From an uncultured Clostridia bacterium (GTDB taxonomy: Bacteria > Bacillota > Clostridia > Peptostreptococcales > Anaerovoracaceae), in the NCBI GenBank assembly GCA_934277495.1, contig CAKQUI010000066.1, positions 1-12,362 on the forward strand: 12,362 nt of DNA, in the 5' to 3' direction. Under the pieces are notes generated by a model. It made no database searches and was not told the origin of the DNA. It was given only the letters and a program-made list of their open reading frames with translations. Positions 1-6,909 of the stretch are shown in pieces. A program made the translations under genes and the position numbers. Numbering within the stretch: the first letter of the stretch is position 1; each line of letters opens with the position of its first letter.

Positions 1-75
<75 letters not shown>

Positions 76-83
76 ATGTCTGG

Positions 84-100
84 TTGTCTCTCAACGACAA
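84..100 (-). other. small hairpin in the tRNA-Asn 5' leader
   Basis: The minus strand reads TTGTC-GTTGAGA-GACAA, a 5-bp stem with a 7-nt loop. It lies between the predicted transcription start (about position 99) and the mature tRNA 5' end at 75. An alternative pairing GTTG/CAAC also exists. It may be a leader structure near the RNase P cleavage site, or chance. Only the inverted repeat is directly seen. Confidence 0.35.
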
Positions 101-105
101 TTAAT

Positions 106-134
106 ACTATACTACACAGTCGCTGAGATGTCAA
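106..134 (-). promoter_or_regulatory. sigma-A type promoter for tRNA-Asn
   Basis: On the minus strand there is a perfect -35 TTGACA (134-129), a 17-nt spacer (128-112) and a -10 TATAGT (111-106). The predicted start is near position 99, leaving a leader of about 24 nt before the tRNA. Hexamer quality and spacing match strong housekeeping promoters of the kind used for stable RNAs. This is the clearest promoter in the window. Confidence 0.88.
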
Positions 135-137
135 CCA

Positions 138-163
138 TTATTTTATCTTTTTTTGATTTTTTC
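138..163 (-). promoter_or_regulatory. A-rich UP-like element upstream of the tRNA promoter
   Basis: Directly upstream of the -35 hexamer the minus strand is almost entirely A, with scattered T and single G or C bases. Runs of six and seven A lie at about -40 to -63 relative to the predicted start. This is where the RNA polymerase alpha C-terminal domains contact UP elements at rRNA and tRNA promoters. Composition and position are seen; function is inferred. Confidence 0.55.
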
Positions 164-226
164 CGGACATATATTCCGAAGCTGTATTTACGCCTATATA
201 TATTGGGGTTCTGAAAGTACGGGCTG

Positions 227-1342
227 CTAATTCTGAAGTTTCCTGTCTTCTTCTCTTATAGCCTTTATGTGCATATCCTGTTCTTCACTGAGATTAGCTT
301 CAACCATTTCGATCTTCCGTGAATATTTCCTGATGTTCTCTGTATCGCCCTGAGTTTCATATATGCTGAGCAGTTCTTTCATGGTCTCGATATGGCTGCC
401 GTTCAGTGTCAGAACCTTTTTCAGCGATGATACTGCTTCTTCTGTCCGTCCCGTCATTTCATAGGCTGTGCCAAGATAGTAGTAAAGAGGCCACCAGTTC
501 CCGAACCTCGTATCGATAAATGGTTCCAGAGCTGATATACCGCTATCATATCGCCCTGCCAGGATTTCATTGCAGCCTTTCTCTATCCTGAGCGGGTCTG
601 CCAGCTGCGCCAGACGCATCTGTATCTCTTTTCGCTCCTTGCTGTCGCTGCTTAGTCTGACAAAGCTCCTCCAGGCTATATCTGCCTTTGCATAAAGACC
701 GATATTGAGATACGCATAACCCAGATAATAATATCCTTGCGCAAAATCAGGATGCATTTCTGTCAGCAGTTCGAACCATTCCATCGATTCTGCCTTGAAC
801 CTGCCTGTATATTCCTCGTTGCTGCTGGCAAGATACATCTCTCTGCACGTTCTGGCATAACCGTACATGGCCTCAGGATCATCTGAAGCTATGCACAGTG
901 CTGCTCTGAAGTGTATGCAGGCATTGTCAAGTTCACCACACTCCGCTTCCTCTCTGGCTTTTTTGACAAGACCTTCTCTGATGCTGCCTTCTGATATCCT
1001 GTCGAGAAAACCTGCGTAATTTTCAGTGTATCTGAAATGCGGGTCACTGCCCATAACCCACGCCATGTTTTCTCCTATGATCACAGCTGAGCTGCCTTCT
1101 CCGCCTGCAAACCCCTGTATCTCCTCCTGGCGGAGAGGTACAGGGACGCTGTTCATAAGCTCCTGCACGTCGTATCTTTTCAGGAAGTCTCCGGAAAACT
1201 CTGCAAAAACGAATCTGTCGAGATACTTCCTGAAATACTTGCCTATCCTGTCTTCACGCAGCTTTATATCAGCTTCTGCTCTTTTTATATGAGTTCTGCA
1301 CGGTGCATCTTCCTGGTGCAGACTTCTGTTATCGTCGCTCAT
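227..1342 (-). CDS. tetratricopeptide-repeat protein of unknown function
   Basis: The protein has 371 residues from the chosen ATG. The first ~120 residues form a non-repeat domain containing ENMAWVMGSDPHFRYT (91-106) and then GFLDRIS. The remainder is helical TPR-like repeats at about 123-155, 188-236 (with YYYLGYAYLNIGLYAKA), 251-283 and 286-345 (with YYYLGTAYEMTGRTEEA). There is no signal peptide or membrane segment, so it is probably a cytoplasmic scaffold. An in-frame GTG at 1354 overlaps the upstream stop as GTGA. I prefer the ATG at 1342 because GAGG (1352-1349) sits 6 nt before it; the GTG itself is part of that site. The gene is last in the operon and coupled to the radical SAM gene, so the two products may work together. 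I saw no clear terminator after its TAG stop. The TPR fold is clear; the specific role is unknown. Confidence 0.85.
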   Translation of the reverse strand: MSDDNRSLHQEDAPCRTHIKRAEADIKLREDRIGKYFRKYLDRFVFAEFSGDFLKRYDVQELMNSVPVPLRQEEIQGFAGGEGSSAVIIGENMAWVMGSDPHFRYTENYAGFLDRISEGSIREGLVKKAREEAECGELDNACIHFRAALCIASDDPEAMYGYARTCREMYLASSNEEYTGRFKAESMEWFELLTEMHPDFAQGYYYLGYAYLNIGLYAKADIAWRSFVRLSSDSKERKEIQMRLAQLADPLRIEKGCNEILAGRYDSGISALEPFIDTRFGNWWPLYYYLGTAYEMTGRTEEAVSSLKKVLTLNGSHIETMKELLSIYETQGDTENIRKYSRKIEMVEANLSEEQDMHIKAIREEDRKLQN

Positions 1343-1348
1343 TTTAAA

Positions 1349-1354
1349 CCTCAC
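1349..1354 (-). promoter_or_regulatory. ribosome-binding site deciding the TPR gene start
   Basis: The minus strand reads GTGAGG, then TTTAAA, then ATG (1342). The TGA inside this string is the stop of the radical SAM gene, so termination and the TPR ribosome-binding site coincide. This favours translational coupling. It also argues that the GTG at 1354 is part of the binding site and not the start, although AGGG a few bases before that GTG keeps it possible. Confidence 0.6.
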
Positions 1355-2223
1355 AGCGCCCTGAATCTTTCATCCTTGAACATGTCGTGATTTTTCATGG
1401 CTTTCCTCAGAAGCGCCATCATCTGTTCCTTGTCTTCAGGCAGATTGCCTCTGAGTGACACATAGTTCGATGCATGGTTGCTCCTGAACACACATTTATG
1501 CTCCACGTTCGTATTCTGGAGCATCAGCAGCGTCTCTGCCATGACTTCTTCTGCCGAAAGCAGCTGCAGCTTTCCTGTGCGGATATCCTCTGCCAGAGGC
1601 ACTCCCGGCTCCACCATCAGTGTAAGAAGGCCCACATATGACGGCTGCATCTCGCTGATCATCGTGCCGGTCTGGATCGCATGATCCTCCCAGCCTTCTT
1701 TACCTGCGATGCCTGATATGAATGTCACAGATGCCTTCATTCCGCTCTGTTCGATCTTTCTAACGCCGTCGATCAGCTCCTGGCGGGTCTCTCCTTTGTT
1801 TATATCTTTAAGGACTTTGTCACTGCCTGATTCTGCTCCCAGATATACCATCTTTATGCCGGCTTCATACAGCTGACGCATCTCCTCGTCGCTCTTTTTC
1901 AGTGCGTCTTTAGCACGTCCGTAGACTGTGACACGTTCACATTCAGGAAAATTCTCCGATATGAAGCTGAGTATCGGCATGAGTCTGTTGTTAGATAATG
2001 CCAGAGCATCACCATCGCAGAGGAAGATACGCTCCACTCTCTTGTAGTGATCCCTTGCCCATCTCAGATCCTGAATAACTTCCTCCAGGTCTCTTATCCT
2101 GAATTTCTTGTCCTTGTACATACTGCAGAATGTACATTTGTTGTGTGTACATCCTATAGTGACCTGCACAAGGAGGCTGTACGCCTCGCTTGGCGGTCTG
2201 AATATATTGCCTTCGTAACGCAT
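1351..2223 (-). CDS. radical SAM protein, unknown substrate
   Basis: This 290-residue protein has its [4Fe-4S]-binding cysteines near the N-terminus in GCTHNKCTFCSMYK (C25, C30, C33). The spacing is CX4CX2C, one residue longer than the classic CX3CX2C. A glycine-rich/acidic stretch (FLCDGDALAL, about 67-76), YLGAESGSD (127-135) and TFISGIAG (167-174) match the SAM-binding barrel strands of the Elp3/HemN-like branch. The C-terminal part carries HKCVFRSNHASNY (242-254) and LPEDKEQM (261-268), which I recall as typical of this clostridial family. There is no B12-binding or auxiliary-cluster domain of obvious type. The start is well supported by AGGAGG 5 nt before ATG, placed just after the argS stop. 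The protein generates a 5'-deoxyadenosyl radical by family; the substrate is unknown. Confidence 0.88.
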   Translation of the reverse strand: MRYEGNIFRPPSEAYSLLVQVTIGCTHNKCTFCSMYKDKKFRIRDLEEVIQDLRWARDHYKRVERIFLCDGDALALSNNRLMPILSFISENFPECERVTVYGRAKDALKKSDEEMRQLYEAGIKMVYLGAESGSDKVLKDINKGETRQELIDGVRKIEQSGMKASVTFISGIAGKEGWEDHAIQTGTMISEMQPSYVGLLTLMVEPGVPLAEDIRTGKLQLLSAEEVMAETLLMLQNTNVEHKCVFRSNHASNYVSLRGNLPEDKEQMMALLRKAMKNHDMFKDERFRAL

Positions 2224-2233
2224 ATATCCTCCT

Positions 2234-3946
2234 TTACATCTTTTCAGGTGCTTTCATGCCCAGAAGTGCCAGTCCGTTCTTTATCGCAGCCTTTGCAGCG
2301 ATAACAAGTGCGATCTTGGCGTTCTTTTCATCTTCATTATCCACCAGTATGTGCTCGTCGTGATAGAATTTATTGAACGCCTGTGCTATATCCACTATAT
2401 GTCTTGTGACAACAGACGGTTCGTATTTTTCTCCGGCTTCGATGATGACCTCAGGAAGTGCATAGAGAAGTTTTATCAGCTCATGAGCACTCTCGCCTGT
2501 TATATATTTTGCATCGAATCCTGCTTCTGCTGCTTTCACAGCATCTTCTCCGGCATTTCTGAGGATACTGCATGCTCTTGCGTGTGTATACTGTACATAC
2601 GGACCTGTCTCGCCTTCGAAGTTCAGGACTTTGTCCCATGAGAACACGTAATCCTTGATCCTGTAGTTGGAGAGCTCGTTGAATACTACAGCTCCGATAC
2701 CTACGTCTTTCGCTGTCTGATCTATATTCTCTGTATTTACATTCTTTTCTTCGATTATTTTTCTTGTCTGCTCCACGGCTTTGTTCAGTACGTCTTCAAG
2801 GAAAATGACTCTGCCTTCTCTTGTGGACATAGTGCCCTCCTCCATGCTGACAAGACCGAACGGGATGTGGACGCAATCCTTCGCCCAGTCATAGCCCAGA
2901 AGTTCTACGATCTTTATCCACTGCTGGAAATGAAGATTCTGCTGCGATGCTACGATATACAGGTTCTTGTAAAAATCATATGTTTCCTTTCTGTATACTG
3001 CGGCTGCTATATCTCTTGTGATATAAAGGGTAGATCCGTCTGATTTTGTTATCAGCGCCGGCGGAAGATCGTAGTCGTCCAGTCTTACTATATTGGCGCC
3101 TTTATCCTCTTCAAGCAGTCCCTTGTCCTTGAGTTCGTCAACGAATCTCTGCATCTTGTCGGAGTAGAAACTCTCACCTTTGTATGAATCGAATGTGATG
3201 CCCAGCATGTCGTATACACGGTTGAATTCCTTGAGACTCTCATCTCTGAACCACTGCCAAAGCTCGACTTCTTCTTTTTCGCCGTGTTCCAGCTTTGTGA
3301 ATATGGCTCTTGCTTCATCTTCAAGCTCCGGATGCTTCTCTGCTTCCTGGTGGAATTTCGTATAATATGACAGCAGTGATTTTATCGGTTCTCTGATGAC
3401 GTCTTCTTTGTTGCCCCATCTCCTGTATGCACAGATCATCTTGCCGAACTGTGTGCCGTAGTCTCCAAGATGGTTTATCCTGACAGTGTCGTATCCCAGG
3501 AAATCATAGATCTTGTATATCGAGTTTCCTATTACAGTACTTCTGATATGCCCGATATGGAAAGGTTTTGCGATGTTAGGCGATGAATATTCCACTATCA
3601 CTTTCTTGCCCTGTCCCATATCGCTTCTGCCGTAATCATCCTTTTTTGCCACCACTTCGCTGACAACAGCATCTGCAAAGGCTTCTCTTGAAATGAACAT
3701 ATTGACATAAGCATTGACATTCTGTACATCGCTGAAGATCTCTTCGTCTTTTACTGCTTCTGCTATAGTCTTTGCGATCAAAGGAGGTGCTTTCCTGAGT
3801 ATCTTCGCCAGTTTGAAACATGGGAATGCATAGTCTCCCATCTTGCTGTCTGCAGGTGTTTCTATCATGGACATGATCTCTTCTTTGTCAAGTCCTTCGA
3901 TCTGCGGTGCTAAAATATCCGCAATTTTTTCTTTGTAACTGATCAT
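2234..3946 (-). CDS. argS: arginyl-tRNA synthetase
   Basis: This class I enzyme charges tRNA-Arg with arginine using ATP. The 570-residue protein is full length for the family. The N-terminal additional domain (about 1-100) is followed by SSPNIAKPFHIGHIRST (121-137), which contains the HIGH signature. The Rossmann catalytic core follows, with NHLGDYGTQFGK (158-169). The KMSKS loop is replaced by MSTREG (373-378), as is common in bacterial ArgRS. The C-terminal DALR anticodon-binding helices (about 445-570) include GPYVQYTHARACS. The ATG is preceded by GAGGAG with a 6-nt spacer in the 13-nt gap after mutS2. No T-box leader precedes it, so arginine-specific control by that route is not seen here. 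Confidence 0.98.
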   Translation of the reverse strand: MISYKEKIADILAPQIEGLDKEEIMSMIETPADSKMGDYAFPCFKLAKILRKAPPLIAKTIAEAVKDEEIFSDVQNVNAYVNMFISREAFADAVVSEVVAKKDDYGRSDMGQGKKVIVEYSSPNIAKPFHIGHIRSTVIGNSIYKIYDFLGYDTVRINHLGDYGTQFGKMICAYRRWGNKEDVIREPIKSLLSYYTKFHQEAEKHPELEDEARAIFTKLEHGEKEEVELWQWFRDESLKEFNRVYDMLGITFDSYKGESFYSDKMQRFVDELKDKGLLEEDKGANIVRLDDYDLPPALITKSDGSTLYITRDIAAAVYRKETYDFYKNLYIVASQQNLHFQQWIKIVELLGYDWAKDCVHIPFGLVSMEEGTMSTREGRVIFLEDVLNKAVEQTRKIIEEKNVNTENIDQTAKDVGIGAVVFNELSNYRIKDYVFSWDKVLNFEGETGPYVQYTHARACSILRNAGEDAVKAAEAGFDAKYITGESAHELIKLLYALPEVIIEAGEKYEPSVVTRHIVDIAQAFNKFYHDEHILVDNEDEKNAKIALVIAAKAAIKNGLALLGMKAPEKM

Positions 3947-3959
3947 TGTTTTCTCCTCA

Positions 3960-6332
3960 TTATTTAAATTTCACGACTGTGACTCCATCTCCGCCTTCAT
4001 TGAAGCCGCCTTTACGGAAACTTTTGACGTTTTTGTTGTATTTAAGTGATTCCTGTATACCTCTGCGCAGGATTCCTTCGCCCCTGCCGTGTATCACGGT
4101 CACTTCATCAAGTCCTGATATAAATGCATCGTCGATATATTTCTCCACATCCATCACCGCATCTTCAAGACTCTTGCCTCTGACATCTATCGAGGTCTTT
4201 ATATTCTGCACTTTCTGCTTGTACAGACTGCCGTATCCGCCAGTCTTCTTAGGCACTTTAGGCTTGGGAGGCATATCTATCAGCATGATATCGTTGATGC
4301 TCACGCCTACCTTCATTACTCCTATCTGGACCTGCAGCTTGCCTTTGTCGTCCGGTTTTGATATGACTTCACCGTTCTGGTTCAGTGTGAGGACTTTCAC
4401 TCTGTTGCCTACAACTATCTGATCAGGGGATACCGGTTTGTCGTTGGTCTCACGCTTTATAGTATTCCTGTTCCTGCGTTCGAGTTCTTTTATCCTGCGA
4501 CGGCTGCGGTCATAGCGCCGGTTCATGTCCCCCAGGTTCTCGTATCTTGCAAGATCCTTGAGCTCTGCTCTGACTTCGTCTGAAACCTCCTTGGCTTCAC
4601 GTACGATCTCACGGGCCTGCTCCTTCGCTTTGTCAAGTTCCTTTTCTTTTCTTGCTTCGAACTTCTTTATCTGTTTCTCCAGCTCTTCTCTCCGGACCTG
4701 CGCCTCCTGCTTTATGCGGACAGCTTCGTCACGTTCTGCCTCCGCACGCTTCCTGTCGTCTTCAAGGGAGGATATCATGTCTTCAAAAGCGATATCTCCG
4801 CCGTCGAGAAGATCTCTTGCTCTGCCTGTTATGTCATCCGGAAGTCCGAGTTTTCTGGATATCTCAAAGGCGTTGGATTTGCCTGGCAGCCCTGTTATCA
4901 GCCTGTATGTCGGGCTCAACGTCTCGACATCGAATTCCATCGATGCATTCTCCACGCCGTCTGTGGATATCGCATATTTTTTGAGTTCTGTATAATGGGT
5001 CGTAGCTATCAGTTTCGCTCCCTGTGAAGCCAGTTTTTCCAGGATGGATATCGCCAGCGCTGCACCTTCTGTAGGATCGGTACCTGCGCCCAGCTCGTCA
5101 AGAAGCACGAGACTTCTGCTGCCGGCTTTTTTCACGATATCCACGATATTCTTCATATGGGATGAAAAGGTCGAGAGGCTCTGCTCTATACTCTGCTCAT
5201 CGCCGATGTCTGCAAAGATCTGCTCGTACACAGGCACTTTGCTTCCCGGCGCTGCCGGTATATGCAGTCCTGTCTGAGCCATCAGCGACAGCAGCCCTGC
5301 TGTCTTAAGCGTTACTGTTTTACCGCCTGTGTTAGGACCCGTTATCACAAGTGTATTGTAATCCCTGCCTAGCGAAATGTTCACAGGAACGACTTTTTTC
5401 CTGTCGATGAGGGGATGGGCTGCTGATCTGAGCTCCAGTATACCGTCGTCGTTTATCTCAGGCTCCTCCCCGTACATCTCGATGGAAAGCCTGCCCTTGG
5501 CCATGTAAAGGTCAAGTTCCAGCATCAGTTTCTGATTGTTTACGAGATCGTGGTAATGCTCCGATACGCCCTCCGAAAGCTCTGCCAGTATCCTGTTTAT
5601 TTCAGCCTTCTCATCAAGTTCAAGCTGTCTCAGCTCGTTGTTGAGGTCCACTATGGCCTGAGGTTCTATGAAAAGAGTAGCGCCTGTGCCGCTCTGGTCG
5701 TGGACTATGCCGGGTACTCTGCTCCTGTGCTCCTGCTTGACAGGTATGACATATCTGCCGTTTCTCATGGTCACGATGCTGTCCTGGAGTATCGTTTTGT
5801 TGTCTGCAGAATTCATTATCCTGTTCATCCTGACCTTCAGAGCCTCGTTCTGTCTTATTATCGCCCTTCTTATGCTCCTGAGTTCAGGACTGGCGTTGTC
5901 TGCCATCTCATCCTCGGATATTATGCACCTGTCGATATCGTCTGCAAGCTTTTTGTGGACTGCGATGAGCTCTGCTACAGAACATATCGCCGGTATCTCC
6001 GGTATGTCGCCCTTCAGGAACGCTGTTATGCGCTCAGCTGTCCTCATATTGTACAGGATCTTCAGAAGCTGCGCCATGGTAAGTGTACCGCCTTTTCGTG
6101 CGAAAGATACACTTCCCTCTATATCATAAAAACCACCGACCGGTAACGGGCCTTTGAAGTTTATTAGCCTGACTGCCTCTGTGGTTTCATTCTGATGCTC
6201 ACGTATTTCAGATACGCTGGTGCAGGGTTTCAGCTCTGAAATGATCTTCTTTGTCATTTCAGAGCCTGCCTGCTTCCTGAGCATATCTATTATCTTGTTG
6301 TATTCTAAAATGTTAAGTGTCTTCTTTTTCAT
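3960..6332 (-). CDS. mutS2: MutS2 ATPase with C-terminal Smr domain
   Basis: The protein has 790 residues, the usual length. The N-terminal core/clamp region (about 1-300) lacks the mismatch-recognition domain of MutS. The ABC-type ATPase has Walker A GPNTGGKT (332-339), Walker B LVLLDELGAGTDPTEG (408-423) and the histidine loop ATTHY (443-447). A charged coiled coil spans about 520-625, followed by a KOW-like beta segment (about 636-685). The Smr domain (about 712-790) has IDVRG (715-719) and HGRGEG (748-753). Known roles for the family are suppression of homologous recombination and, in Bacillus subtilis, recognition and splitting of collided ribosomes. Its setting among synthetase genes suits the second role, but that is inference. 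The ATG lies 6 nt after the zapA stop with only a weak, distant GGA upstream, so translation probably depends on coupling to zapA. Confidence 0.97.
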   Translation of the reverse strand: MKKKTLNILEYNKIIDMLRKQAGSEMTKKIISELKPCTSVSEIREHQNETTEAVRLINFKGPLPVGGFYDIEGSVSFARKGGTLTMAQLLKILYNMRTAERITAFLKGDIPEIPAICSVAELIAVHKKLADDIDRCIISEDEMADNASPELRSIRRAIIRQNEALKVRMNRIMNSADNKTILQDSIVTMRNGRYVIPVKQEHRSRVPGIVHDQSGTGATLFIEPQAIVDLNNELRQLELDEKAEINRILAELSEGVSEHYHDLVNNQKLMLELDLYMAKGRLSIEMYGEEPEINDDGILELRSAAHPLIDRKKVVPVNISLGRDYNTLVITGPNTGGKTVTLKTAGLLSLMAQTGLHIPAAPGSKVPVYEQIFADIGDEQSIEQSLSTFSSHMKNIVDIVKKAGSRSLVLLDELGAGTDPTEGAALAISILEKLASQGAKLIATTHYTELKKYAISTDGVENASMEFDVETLSPTYRLITGLPGKSNAFEISRKLGLPDDITGRARDLLDGGDIAFEDMISSLEDDRKRAEAERDEAVRIKQEAQVRREELEKQIKKFEARKEKELDKAKEQAREIVREAKEVSDEVRAELKDLARYENLGDMNRRYDRSRRRIKELERRNRNTIKRETNDKPVSPDQIVVGNRVKVLTLNQNGEVISKPDDKGKLQVQIGVMKVGVSINDIMLIDMPPKPKVPKKTGGYGSLYKQKVQNIKTSIDVRGKSLEDAVMDVEKYIDDAFISGLDEVTVIHGRGEGILRRGIQESLKYNKNVKSFRKGGFNEGGDGVTVVKFK

Positions 6333-6338
6333 TCAGAA

Positions 6339-6899
6339 CTATCCGTTATTCTTCTGCTTGCCCAGTTCCTTTTTCAGCTGAAGATTTTCCATCTGAAGAT
6401 CAAAGAAACTGTTTTCAAGCTCTTTGCATTTATCTTCGATTTCTTTGACTACGCTGTCCATGCTGCTCTGAGCCTGAGCTTTGGCTGACTCGACTTCCTC
6501 CCTGAGCTGGACTATCTCTTCTTCACGCTGTCTGAGCTGGTTTACCATCTCATCTTTCTGGAGAACTACAGCCTGAGTTTCTTCTTTGTAATCCATGTAG
6601 TTTTTCTTGGACTCGTCCCAGAGCTGTACATAATGCTGAGCATCCTTCTCCAGCTGCATGTTCATCCTTTTCAGGTCCTCTATCTCTTCGAGGGCCTGAA
6701 AATATTCGCTTGAAATATTTATTGCCGCAAGAGCTGCCACATTGGACGGCGATGCGCCAACGGATTTAGCAGCGTCTGCTATCTCCTGCATCTTCATATC
6801 CACATGTGCAGCCACCTTGATTATCTCTTCTTTGGATTTTTCTCCGGCAACAACATATTCCTGACCATAAATTTTAACTTTTACTTTGTTGTTTTCCAT
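6339..6899 (-). CDS. zapA: ZapA-type cell division protein with extended coiled coil
   Basis: Residues 1-75 match the ZapA globular head: VKVKIYGQEYVVAG (6-19), a helix with AAHVDMKMQEI (30-40), and SNVAALAAINISSEYFQ (52-68). ZapA is a cytoplasmic protein that bundles FtsZ protofilaments at the division ring. Typical ZapA proteins have about 80-130 residues. This one has 186, because the heptad-like, Glu/Lys/Gln-rich helix continues from about 70 to 182. The start is supported by AGGAG 7 nt before ATG, 10 nt after the pheT stop. The pheT-zapA-mutS2 order is common in Bacillota and strengthens the call. ftsZ lies five genes upstream in the same orientation. Confidence 0.9.
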   Translation of the reverse strand: MENNKVKVKIYGQEYVVAGEKSKEEIIKVAAHVDMKMQEIADAAKSVGASPSNVAALAAINISSEYFQALEEIEDLKRMNMQLEKDAQHYVQLWDESKKNYMDYKEETQAVVLQKDEMVNQLRQREEEIVQLREEVESAKAQAQSSMDSVVKEIEDKCKELENSFFDLQMENLQLKKELGKQKNNG

Positions 6900-6909
6900 G
6901 AAACTTCTC

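Noticed and set aside
160..183. Possible terminator hairpin after the TPR gene (TTCGGA...TCCGGAA)
   Set aside because: The stem is only about six pairs with a bulged G, and on the minus strand it is followed by a run of A, not T. On the plus strand no T run follows either.
2812..2829. Missing KMSKS motif in ArgRS as a sign of inactivation
   Set aside because: Bacterial ArgRS commonly has a degenerate loop here (MSTREG). All other motifs and the full length are intact.
3946..4422. 158-codon plus-strand open frame opposite the mutS2 3' end
   Set aside because: It is antisense to the Smr domain, with low-complexity Pro/Ser/Leu composition typical of a reverse shadow.
5550..6146. 198-codon open frame on the plus strand inside mutS2
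   Set aside because: It lies fully antisense to the conserved MutS2 reading frame, has no recognisable domain or ribosome-binding site, and is explained as a shadow of the real gene.
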